A stretch of 64,000 nt of DNA from Bradysia coprophila. Taxonomy: Eukaryota; Arthropoda; Insecta; Diptera; Sciaridae. The translations under genes were made by a program, and so were the position numbers. Shown here piece by piece: positions 38,347-48,900 of the stretch. The notes under the pieces are model-generated. The model worked only from the letters and a program-made list of their open reading frames with translations. It made no database searches and had not been told where the DNA came from. Each line of letters opens with the position of its first letter. Within the stretch, counting starts at the first letter, position 1. The stretch spans positions 2,914,001 through 2,978,000 of the forward strand of contig NW_023503972.1 of assembly GCF_014529535.1 (NCBI RefSeq), read 5' to 3'.

Positions 38347-38455
38347 AAAATCTTTTACTTCATTAGTTGAAACATATACTTTGCCATTATAAGAACACAT
38401 TAGGTAGAACTCATTGCTTATTTTGTCGTATCTGTCTGTAACAGATGGTATATAT
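38347..38455 (+). mobile_element. dispersed ~130-bp repeat, diverged copy
   Basis: AAAATCTTTTACTTCATTAG, CTTTGCCATTATAAGAACAC, CATTAGGTAGAACTCATTGC and CTGTAACAGATGG follow the family order. It is shorter than the copy at 27862. Confidence 0.55.
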
Positions 38456-39334
38456 ATCATAATGGTCCCTTCCTTGGCATATATTCTTTGATTTTTTCTC
38501 ATATGGAAGTTCTATTTTTTAAATTGACCCATAGGTGACAATGCGGCCCGACCACATACCCCCAGTAGTTGAGCAGTAAACCAGATTTTGTAAAATCATT
38601 GCAAAAATTCATTGTTATTGTTACTCGAGTTTTTCCTACGAGCAACAGAAAAGAGTTCGTTAATTAATTCCCGCAAGCCCTCCAAATGTCTGACAATTAA
38701 ATTGCATTTAAAGTTCAAAAAAATAAACAACATCCAACAATATAATTTATTTAAACACAAATTAAGAATGATTTGATGATACAATGAATGACTTATGTAC
38801 CCCGTACAAATGCAAATGATTTGGTTAGGCGAACAAGAAATATTACTCGATCGACTGTACGCCCGACTATACTTATATTCACGCTGAAAAACAACAAATT
38901 CAATTCAATGCGGCCTCTCAGCTATATTTATTTTTTCGTATAACTAACTTGAATTGCCATCTCATGTATATTACTATAGAATATATACTATGCAATGTAT
39001 ACAACAAAATTGCTATATATAGTTGTACACACACAATACATACATTTTAATGTATATCATCTCAACTCATATATAATTCTTCACATATATACATCACGTT
39101 GTTATTACAACAGTTTTTATATATTATACCCATGTAATATATACGTATGTGCTATCCATTCAAGTCATCTATATGGTGCTGCTATAGTGGTGCATCTGTA
39201 CATTCGTACTTATATGCGCTATGGAGAGACAAGTTACGTTTGAATGCGAGAAATAGAAATGCAGAATTTGGAAACCTTTTTTTCCTCTATCCACTTGATC
39301 CACTTGTTCCACAAGTCCAAATGGATTTTTTTTG
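38456..39334. other. non-coding, TA-rich
   Basis: A region rich in TATATA and ACATAC steps (38930-39150). Small frames only. Confidence 0.4.
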
Positions 39335-39464
39335 AGTGAAAAAGTTTCGAAAAACTCAGCTGTTGCAGGTAACTTTGTCTCCAGGTAATCTACAATAGCT
39401 GGCACAGCTGTATCGCCCCATACAAAGCGCCCCAGGTGAGTTTTTCGAAACTTTTTCGTCAGTG
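39335..39464. mobile_element. MITE-like element, CACTGACAAAAAAGT family, copy 3 (internally deleted)
   Basis: The left arm (AAAGTTTCGAAAAACTCAGC, then GTCTCCAGGTAATCTACA) is complete and nearly identical to the copy at 27608. The right arm keeps only GGTGAGTTTTTCGAAACTT and CGTCAGTG. The inner part of the right arm is deleted. Confidence 0.8.
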
Positions 39465-39600
39465 TGGGAACTTACATCCGCCTCGAAATAGTTAGCAAGG
39501 AATTCATGGCTTTGGTCACAGCACTGCTACTAGCATGAACACTGAATTAAGGCTCGGAACGGACCGATTTTATCCGATCCGAAACCGAAAATTTCGGATT

Positions 39601-40086
39601 GTCTATCTCGAGGGGTGACGCACTTCCATTTAATCCATTTAATCCATTAAATCCATTAAATCCATTTAATCCATTTAATCCAAAAAAAATTTTTTAGTTT
39701 TACCGAAATAATTAGGCTACCGACCTGAAAAATTTGTAAAGTAATTGCGAAAAATAGATTTGTACGATCCCCAACTCGTTTAAGTACTCGTGAGGTATAG
39801 GAAATTTTTTTTTGTGAAAAATGGTATTAAATTTATTTAATCCATTTAATCCATTTAATCCACTTTACACCAAAAACTCCTAAAAGTGGATTTTTTCGCT
39901 TTTTAACATTGTAGTATGAGTTGTAGTACGTGGTTCGATCAAAATCAACAATTTTTAAGACTTTTACAGTATTTGGTAAAATGAACTTTTTTCCTATTTA
40001 ATCCATTTAATCCATTTAATACCATTTAATCCATTTAATCCATTTAATCCATTTAATCTAGAAGTGAGTTACCCCTCGGTCTATCT
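39601..40086. mobile_element. hAT-like MITE of ATTTAATCC repeats, copy 1, with 8-bp TSD
   Basis: The element spans 39609-40078 (470 bp), flanked by exact direct repeats GTCTATCT (39601-39608 and 40079-40086). The terminal inverted repeat is CGAGGGGTRACKCACTTC. The interior has three blocks of the 9-base unit ATTTAATCC around two unique segments. An 8-bp duplication is the signature of the hAT superfamily (also seen in P and Merlin-like groups). It carries no coding sequence. A second copy at 63437-63944 confirms the ends. Confidence 0.92.
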
Positions 40087-40240
40087 CCGGTTTCGGATCG
40101 GATCGGATATTTTTCGGATCGTCTTCAGATTGAATCTACTTCTTTGATGGAGGTTCCAAAAAAGCGTTTAGCGGTTGAAATTAGTACGCTCTTAAGAGTT
40201 ATTTGTACAGTTTATTTTGTTTCTGTGTCACTATGCGATA

Positions 40241-40432
40241 GGTTTGTTCCAAGTAACTGTAAACACGAACTTTGACAACCCGAACAACGACAATTTCATC
40301 CATAGCAACGTCGCTTACGTGATATTTCATACAAATCGACCAACGTCGCCTACGCGATTTACACAAAGGTATTATTGAGGTTATGGTTATATGGATGAAA
40401 TTTGACAATTCATATGGCCTTGGAACAAACCT
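40241..40432. mobile_element. GGTTTGTTCCAAG-family element, full copy
   Basis: The termini GGTTTGTTCCAAG (40241) and CTTGGAACAAACC (to 40431) are inverted repeats. The inner parts share GACAATTTCATCCAT and, inverted, ATGGATGAAATTTGACA. A partial copy lies at 15728-15885. Confidence 0.8.
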
Positions 40433-40534
40433 TTTACGGCCCTTGCCGTCGGCGCGGGCAGAAACTTTCTCATACAGTTGAGGTTTTTAACTTATTTTAC
40501 ATGAAAAAGTTATTGGAATAACAAAAAAACCTTT

Positions 40535-41125
40535 TTCTCAAGTCAGTGACGAAATGTAAAACTTTCGTTGCCTTTTTTGAGAAGAACGTCGTATGTAACT
40601 CGGTGATAAATGTGTTTTTAGGCACATGATGTGTATAGTCACATCGGCCTCGAGTGACAATTTAGACATCTAGTGCCTAAAAAAGCATTTATCACTCGTT
40701 TCCATAAAGAACTATTTCTCAACTCAGTGATTGAGTGATTAATGCTTTTTCATACCTAGGTCCCTATATGAAAATTACTATTCGTACCACGGACTAAAAG
40801 TCTTCTCACACGCTAAAAAAGAGTTTTAGTCGTAGATACGAAATGTACTATTTTAGGCACTACTAGTGACTAGAAGTGTAAATTGTCACTCGAGTTTTAC
40901 ATTTCGTCACTAAATTGAGAAAATTGTGTTTTCTCAACTCAGTGGTGAAAAGTAAAACTTTCATTGACTTTATTGAGAAAAACGTTGTGTACAACTCGGT
41001 GATAAATGATTTTTAGGTGCACGAGGCGTATTGTCACACTTTGTTTTCGGCATCGAGCGACAATTTACATATCTAGTGCCTAAAAAAACATTTATCATTC
41101 GGTTACATAAATAACTATTTCATGT
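40535..41125. repeat. tandem pair of related hairpins
   Basis: Segments at about 40535-40725 and 40925-41125 share CTCA..TCAGTG.CGAAA.GTAAAACTTTC, CTCGGTGATAAATG, AGGCAC.. and AGTGCCTAAAAAA.CATTTATCA. Each folds through AGGC/GCCT arms. Between them lies a third hairpin with GACTAAAAGTC and GTTTTAGTC. It is a local duplication inside a larger composite. Confidence 0.7.
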
Positions 41126-41409
41126 TTTGGGAATAAATTTCAGAATTTGCAGAATTCCACGGGACTAAAGTATACAAAATACGAAAGCCAGTATATGTTT
41201 AAAGGGAAATTTCTCCTGGCAAAAGTGTATAGCTAATTCAGATTGATTTCGGATATCCGATTGAGATTTTCGGACTTCGGGTCAATTTCTATCGTATCCG
41301 TTCGGTTCGGATCGAGTTCGGATTGTCGATTTTCGGATCGGATTGGGATGAAATAAATTTCGGACCAATCCGAAAAAAATCGGATCAATCCGATCCGTTC
41401 CGAGCCTTA

Positions 41410-42182
41410 CGAAGGCTTTAGTGTTACGAGCTACCGCTTAGGATTGTTTGTATTGTATGTTTTAACTCATACGACAAAAGAAGTCATCTATCTGTACAAC
41501 AATAACACAGTGTTTACTGTGATTTCATCAGCCTCCGAATATTTTCGTGAATTTTAAATATGTCGAAGAACTTTAAAATTAATTGAAAAGAAACTGTTTG
41601 TCTCTCTTTTTGATTTCGATCGTAAATATATATTTACGCCCTTTACACAATCTACTTTTCAGAAATCTAGTTAACATTTTACGAAGACTTTGTACGAGCT
41701 AGCGACGCTTAGATGTTTATTCATTCTTAATAGATGCCACAGGTTCCATTCCACATTCCACTCACGAGTTTCTAGCACTGTTTATTTAGATTTACACGTA
41801 AATTCGCCTAAATCTACTACTTCGAAGTCAAAATCTCTTACAGCTTTTTTATAATTTAAAAAAAATCCAATCTTTCTCTTTAATATTTTCTTTCGCTGCA
41901 CTGACGGAAATTTTCCGATCAATCGATTTGAAAGATTGATAAAAAAATCTATTACTTCGACAGTTTTGCCACCCATTTTGTTTCACACACTAGTCATAAC
42001 TCGTCGTTTATTTTTGTCGTCGCTATCTTTATCTATAACATATGATAGACTTGGAATATCTTGAATACCTTGACTTGGAAATTTGGCGTTTCGTAGAAGA
42101 GATAGTCGATTTTCTTTCAGTTCCTTTCTGTAGTGCGTCGAGAGTCAACTGAGAGTGAAACAAACATTTCCATTTAAAACAG
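41410..42182. other. non-coding spacer downstream of Mks1
   Basis: A small minus-strand frame at 41782-41976 (64 codons) has no recognisable motif. It is probably the 3' flank of Mks1. Confidence 0.4.
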
Positions 42183-44086
42183 TTATTTATTTGAAGTAGC
42201 TGCTTCCAGTCTGACTTTAGCCAAATGATAGGCGGACACGACATCATCAATTGTTAAATTGTTTTTAGACGAGCGTTTCGCGCGACTTTTTCCCGTCGAC
42301 AACGCTTGTATCAGACTATCGTTTCGTTGCAGCAGTATTTGATGCTTGACAAACAAAATGCCACTGGATATTGTCTCATTGCCGTAACGGTTCAGTTTGG
42401 TTACCTAAATGTGTCATGATTTCAATTGAACGTGGGTGACGATGAAGGGCATTGAAAAAGTTTACCTTCTCCGCAGTTGATATGGCACTGAATGTGTTAT
42501 GATCAACGATTCGACGGCCACCAATGAAGTATCGTTTCAGTTTGTCCATCACAGTATTATCGGTCAGTTCTCTATAGCACGGTAGTTCATGTTGAAATAT
42601 TCCTGGTGTAAGGGGGATGGATAGCATTGCATATCCTTCACTTCTTTCCCTGTTCCATCCATCGGTTGATATAACGTCCAAAGCGATTTTAGCGCTATCT
42701 GCAAATTGATGAACAAAGGACTCATTAGAATCGTTTCAGAGAAATGAAACGTTGCAGCTACGTAGATGAAATTGCAAAAATCAGAGCTCACCACTCCACT
42801 CATAATCGATGTTGCATAGCATCATCATCTCGTGGCAATACCCAACGTTGAACCTTTGTTGACCCGACCTCTTACGACATGAATGCGTACTGCCTTCAAT
42901 TAAACCGTCCAAAAGTTCGCAACGATTGGGAAGCGCAATATTATACCGGATGTGAATGTTGTCGTATTCAAAACGTTCGGCCGATTCAATTTCCAAATGA
43001 AGCAGAATGTTCGCACGTCGCTTCGGTGGCACATGAAATGCAGCTGGTGCAGCAATCGATAGATTTTTTAGTTGCGAAATCACTTCGATGTCTTTTTTCC
43101 CTTGCGACTCGTCGCGGTCAAAGTCTTCGGACAAGTTTTCCAGTGCATAGTGGAACATGTGTTTTGAATCCGAGTCGATTTCTTGCAGGTAAGGATTCGC
43201 TGACATCGAATTGAAGTCCGGATAAACGATCAGCAAGCCGTCACGTGACCTCCAGCTGATGGTGAATAAAACCGTTTCCAATGCTAAATCGGCCATTATG
43301 TACATTGTTTCGAAACCGAATAGACCGTTGAACAGTCTCTCTCGTCCGCCACTAGCAATTACTAAATCTCCGCTTAAGCTTTCTTCATCCAATTCATCAA
43401 CTCGTTGAATGAATTCACTGAATTTCTTATTGACACTGCCAGCGTTAAAAGGGTCATCACTCACATAAGTAAAAATTTTATCGACCAATCGTTCATCATC
43501 ATCCAGACCGTATCTTTTGATCGTCTGGTGGTGTTCTTTCTGTGCATCCGTTTGACAATTTTCTTTGTTAGCAAAAAACGATATCTCTTTGCGGCTGAGA
43601 CGTTTTTCCTGCCATCGTAAGGTATGGCTCTCGATCTCGTCGTCACTGGTTTCATTCTGTTGAGTCTTTCGATCGGTTTTAGTAGTGTGATGATATTTGG
43701 GGACGGATATCAATGTGTTCAACGTGCGAAGGCTTACTCTTGAAAAATTAGAGAAATCGTTAGAAGGACGCTCAAAGGAGAAGAAACTATGGAATTTGGA
43801 GGCTCATTCATCGTCCCATAAGGATCCCATTGGAAATAGTGACTAAATGAAGTGATGTAGTAGAATAAAGGTTAATCCTTCAATTAAATACTTTAAAAGA
43901 CCTTTACCTAAGGTATGATGCCGACTTATTGTGTAACAACGACAGATACCTTCATTTAATCACTCCCATAGAGTCCCACAATATTTTTCAATCTTAAAAA
44001 TCAACTTACCGAAACTTAAAATTTTTAATTGAATCACTTGAACGATAAACAGCCGTACGCTTATCGAATTGTTTCCTTAAAAACAT
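42183..44086 (-). CDS. Mks1: Mks1, ciliary transition-zone B9-domain protein
   Basis: MKS1 is a core subunit of the Meckel syndrome (MKS) complex that gates the ciliary transition zone with B9D1, B9D2 and tectonics. In insects it acts in sensory neurons and sperm. Exons (minus strand): 44086-44010 (start MFLRKQF), 43738-42792, and 42698 onward. All introns are GT-AG and the phases match (2, then 1). Conserved blocks against the family: AVYRSSD..KNF.FRV near the N-terminus, WQEK, IFTY, TMYIMADL, PDF, then the B9 domain with FEYDNIHI, FNVGYCHE, W..RSEGYA and RYFIGG. After RSIEIMTHL (about 42405) this frame stops at 42376. The +1 frame is open from there to a stop at 42183 and carries a plausible C-terminal helix (AYHLAKVRLEAA). 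The full span would give about 512 residues, near the usual 520-560. No canonical intron repairs the shift. Family assignment is firm; the 3' structure is not. Confidence 0.9.
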
Positions 44087-44145
44087 TTTCCCGGAAAATT
44101 CAACATCCAAACAAACAACAAAAATAAGATTTTGTTTTTGTTTAT

Positions 44146-44159
44146 GATTCCATAGTAAC
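44146..44159. promoter_or_regulatory. RFX X-box-like site upstream of Mks1
   Basis: GATTCCATAGTAAC matches the X-box consensus RYYNYYATRRNRAC at 13 of 14 positions. It lies 60 bp upstream of the Mks1 start codon. RFX factors drive ciliary genes, including transition-zone genes, through X-boxes at about this distance, so position and target agree. Binding is inferred. Confidence 0.75.
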
Positions 44160-45956
44160 TGGATAATAGAAAGGGCTTTGGGAAAATGCCATCTATCAAT
44201 GAAAATGAAAAGTTTCGCTATGAAAAGCTTCAAAGTATTTTCTACGGGCTTTCATGCATTTTTCTTGAATCTCAATCCTCTTACTCTGTACGTACAGAGA
44301 GTTTATAGTTTCCTTTTCCTTGAATTTCCACTAAATTTTCCAGCTGGAAGAGGATGTTTTTATTTTCATGTGTAACCACGGCAAACATGATACAAAATTT
44401 GAACTTGAACATCGCGGTTGCCTGCAGTGCCATCTCAATTTCAACATTTAATGAGTCTCCAAAAAAGCTCTCCATTACAATGACATTCATATATCTCCGC
44501 GGAACATTCAACACTTTATTCGACTCGACATATTTCTGAATTTCAGTATCGGTAAATCATTGAATGAGTCGGTTGTAAGTCCGGTTTTTGGTTGACAATA
44601 GCTACGCGTGACCGTAAACATTTCCATTTTGAATAATATTTATTATCGATAACCATCAATAAGTGGTCCTACCTTTGTGCCACCCTTTTTGACACTCAAT
44701 CAACAAAAATTTTGCGGCCGTAGTGAAATGTAAAGCTCTTTTTGTTTGCATGCAAGATTTGTGTACACAAAAGAAAATTACATTTTTGATGGAAACGGTG
44801 ATTCATAGTTTCGGGAACAGTAAGTATATCGTGGAAAGACAGAAAGAAAGTACATAAATTTCTCATTATTATTTAAACGGCAAGTGTAGAACATTTGCAA
44901 CGTGGATGTGGGTATTATGTATATTCACCTGTGTTCATATTATTACGTATATATCTGATGAATTACGTTGCCCGGTATGTCAAGGGTATAGTCTTTTGGT
45001 GGTCGAATCAGTGAACTGTTTGCAATGTTAATTTGTATTTGTTTTAATTAACTAAAACAAATCTGAACGTCGGGCTGTGTTTAGATGTTTACTTTACATT
45101 ACATCAACGCCTGGTGGTATTTTTCATTTAAATTGAATTCTCTGTTTTATATCAATCGAAATTTAGACTGGGAAAATGTCGGTCGTAGCGGGAAAACTCG
45201 TCAATGTTCTCTTAGAAACCGTTTAAAATTCGTACATTTTAATTACGGCACTTTGAAGGTGTTAATTTCGAAAGATATAAGTACGATATAGTCACGACAT
45301 CAGTCGCACGCTGAAAGCGAATATGTACATACATCTCAATCGAAGTTAAATGATTGCACGAAAATGTTCTTATTCATCGATTCCAAAACAAGGTGTTCCT
45401 AGTTCCCCTAGTCCATTATCTTATCAATTTATTTTACGAATGATGATTGATGATAAGACTGAATCGATATGGCGGTTTGTTGTCGTTGATTTACTACGGC
45501 TATACATTTTCTGGTAATCAACCGAATTTTACAGCCTCGGTTATGGCGAAATTTCATAATTGAGAAAAAAAAAATATTTTCGAATTATTTCCAACATAAA
45601 AACTTGATATGTTTATTGAGTACACACGTTTCCATAAATGAAAATTTTAATTGCACAAAACCATTGGGAAAACATATATGAATCTAGTGTTGCGTGTACG
45701 TACAGTAGCACAACATTACGGTATGTTATATTATTACCGATGATGTTTTTCCTAAAAAACTCAGTCAGTCAGTGGTTTTGTTTCTTTCGTGAAAAAATAT
45801 TAGAATTTTATATTGGTCTTAATAACATATTTTCTTCAAATTGTTCATTCACAGACAGTGTGTGATCACATAATCGAAAATATCACCGCACCAGCAGTTA
45901 ATATAACGACGAAATAGAAAAAATACTGAAACGAAAAGTAAACACGAAGGAATATT
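44160..45956. other. divergent intergenic region between Mks1 and rhomboid-4
   Basis: About 1.8 kb between head-to-head start codons. It should hold the rhomboid-4 promoter and 5' UTR. No TATA box or clear initiator stands out, and small frames here have no motifs. Confidence 0.5.
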
Positions 45957-48900
45957 ATGGCACAACAAGTACAGTTGCCCAGTCAACTGAATGTTGAGGC
46001 GGGTAATCAGAATGGAAATAGACAGCAACATGAAACGATCCCGTTGGTGAGTTATAGTCTTAGTTTATACTTATAATGATGCGAATTCATCTGATAAATT
46101 TAGCATAACGATTGCAAAGCAATTTGCGAGTGAAATTAAAGTGGATAAAAAATGAATGCACTTTCAGTGTGTTGAATCATCAGAGGCTTAGAAAGTAAAG
46201 CATGACTCGCTTGTAAAGTTTCCCACTTCGATTAGTACTCTGTGATAGCGCTATGAGCTCATAGTCTCGTTTCAGCTCGCCGTACCATGACGTTGACTTT
46301 TTGAATTACTTGACTTTTGTTGATCGATCTAGGACTAACTGGATACCGTATTTTCCTTGACATTCTTCCTGAATTTCGTGACTTTTCTTGATTGTTGTAA
46401 ATAATTCAAATAACAAAGGTAATTAGGAATCGCGCTGGTGTGATTCACAAAGAGGCTTTGTCCAAAATGTGATTTTGTGAGTCATTTGTTAGATTCGTAA
46501 CAGTTCCAGATGATTCCGGATAGCATTGATTTTTCTGGGCTCTTCTCGGTTCCATGAATTTCCCGAGCCGTTCCCCTCGCATATGATTGACAGGTTTACC
46601 AAAGTTTTTTAAGTCTTGCGCTAGCTATAACGCTAACGTTGTAATTGAATAACCGGAATCGTCTTTTTTTGATTTTTCAGTGAGAAGAATTCTTTTGAAA
46701 ATCCACCTATCAAGATCGGACCTATTTCCTCTGGGATGGATATATACATGGTTTGAAAGGTCTTTGCCAGTAGACCTCAAAACAGGCCTCACACTGTCTC
46801 GAGCCACACCTGGTTGCTGGTGGAAGGTCTCGGAATCGGAAAAATAGGGTTTTTTATCCGAATTTTTTGGCCGTTATAAATGATCGTTTCGGGTGAGGTG
46901 GGCTCGTTGGAAAGCTGAGCTCAAGTACTTTCGGGTCATGCCTTGTTCGATTAGATTCATTGATATATGTTTGCAAAAATTTGCAAGAAAAATTTTCAAA
47001 ATCTGTGTGAACTTTAGACAGGTCTGGGCTGGTACTGATGACGGTTATTGTGAACCTAACATGCTAGTTGTAATGTACATTATCTAAGCTTTCCATAAAT
47101 ACCTCATTTGCAGTGCTGGTGATTGCTGGCGAGTTTTACAAGTAGCGGTTGTACTAACATAAAATTCTGTTATGTCGGCAATCACCAGCACTGCAAATGA
47201 TGTATCAACGGAAAGAATAGACAATGTATGTTACGACTAGCATGTTAGGTCTAAAGTTCACACAAATTTTGAAAATTTTTCTTGCAAATTTTTGGAAACA
47301 TATATCAATGAATCTAATCGAACTAGGCATGACCCAAAAGTACTTGAGCTCAGCTTTCCAACGAGCCCACTCTCACCCGAAACGATCATTTATAACGGCC
47401 AAAAAATTCGGATAAAAAACCCTATTTTTCCAACTTCGGCGATCTTCCACCAGCAACCAGGTGTGGCTCGAGACTGTGTGAGGCCTGTTTTGAGGTCTAC
47501 TGGCAAAGACCTTTCAAACCATGTATATATCCATACCCAGACGAAATGGGTCCGATTTTGATAGGTGGATTTTCAAAAGAATCACTCTGAAATTTTTAAA
47601 AGATTTGAAAGGTACAGTTCGTGATGATGACTTCTCGTACTTTAACTAATTTTTTTGTGACCTCCCACTCATTTTTAGCTCGTTCAAACAAAAGAAAAAA
47701 AATTTCGAATAATAAGCCCTGCTGCTTATAGGTACATATCCATACGGTTCTACCACTAACACCCACACAAACACATTTGTTTGTATGAGTAGACCAGCTG
47801 AAAAACAACTAAAACGAAATGCGTCACATTTTTTGAAGCATAGAGGTAGTCAGTGACTCTAGTAATGACCAAAAACCGGTGTAGTGATAGCAGTCTATTG
47901 AGGAACGAGTCTTATTTCCTTTACTTCCTTTAACCACTTTTTAAACGGCGTATACACTAAGCCTTGCCATAAAAATGCGAAAACTTTGTTCGATGTAATG
48001 TGTTTACCGAAATATTCCTGGGGGTAAATTACCCCGGAAAACCTCAGAGATTTTCATGATTTCAAAATCATTTCAAGTTTTTCCAGATGAATTCGGGATT
48101 CTTTCTTTTCTTTCTTTCCTTGTGACACGGCTCTCGATTTTCTCATCTTTCATTTTATTTTCCATGAGTAAAGGTGGATGGATCGAGCGTTTAATTGCTT
48201 TAATATCGAAATTCCTTGAAATATATCCGTATTCAAATCGCTCAATAAATTGGCAATACGATCTTCGTGATGCCAAAAAAAACGGGAAAAGAATTTTAGA
48301 ATTTAGATACCTTTGCCAAGAAAGGTCTTAGGACAACGTACGTTGTGCGCTCGATAATATTTTTCTGACGTGTTTCGATTACTTACGACAAAAAAATGAT
48401 TCTCCACCTTGGTTGCATAAACAACCTAATAATTTCTATAATTTTCATATTAAAGCATCGAATGGGCTCGTCCATCTCACAACAGGAACGAGCTGAAGCA
48501 GCAGAACGACGACGAATGAGACAAATATTCAGCATGGTAAGTTCGGTTAAGTATAATGCATGCGACCTACAGCTCACTAGGCCGAGTATTTTAGTGTGCA
48601 CACTGATATATGTTAGGAAACACAAAAAAGGTCGAAAAATGGTATTTACTACCACACGTAAGCGTGTAACTATTCCAACCGTATAAAAGCACCACTTGTG
48701 TTTGTATGATCGGATCGGCTGAAAAACAGCTGAAGCAAATTCCTATCTAAATTTGACTAACATCCACTGCACCTAAAAAATTTCGAAAAATCAGAAGCAA
48801 CGCGATGACAACGTCTTCTTAAAACTCATTTCAGTTTGACAGAGATGGTGATGGCTATCTGGGCATTTGTGAAATGAAACAGTTGATTCGGCGACACCAG

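Larger units (their letters stand above)
39549..41409. mobile_element. composite segment bounded by TAAGGCTCGGAACGGA inverted repeats
   Basis: TAAGGCTCGGAACGGA begins at 39549 and its inverse ends at 41409. The inner flanks continue with repeated CCGATCCGAA-type motifs on both sides. TA lies at each outer edge, which would suit a TA-target element, though it may belong to the repeat itself. Inside are a hAT-like MITE with its own duplication (39609-40078), a GGTTTGTTCCAAG element (40241-40432) and duplicated hairpins (40535-41125). No transposase is present. Confidence 0.6.

Noticed and set aside
42365..42405. Very short intron repairing the Mks1 frame
   Set aside because: The GT at 42404 with AG at about 42366 or 42345 leads to stops in the needed phase, and the only frame-restoring alternative would be about 25 bases, below any plausible intron size.
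42564..42803. Independent 79-codon gene on the minus strand
   Set aside because: It reads through the 93-bp Mks1 intron (42699-42791) in a different frame. The splice model joins the conserved B9 domain and explains the region better.
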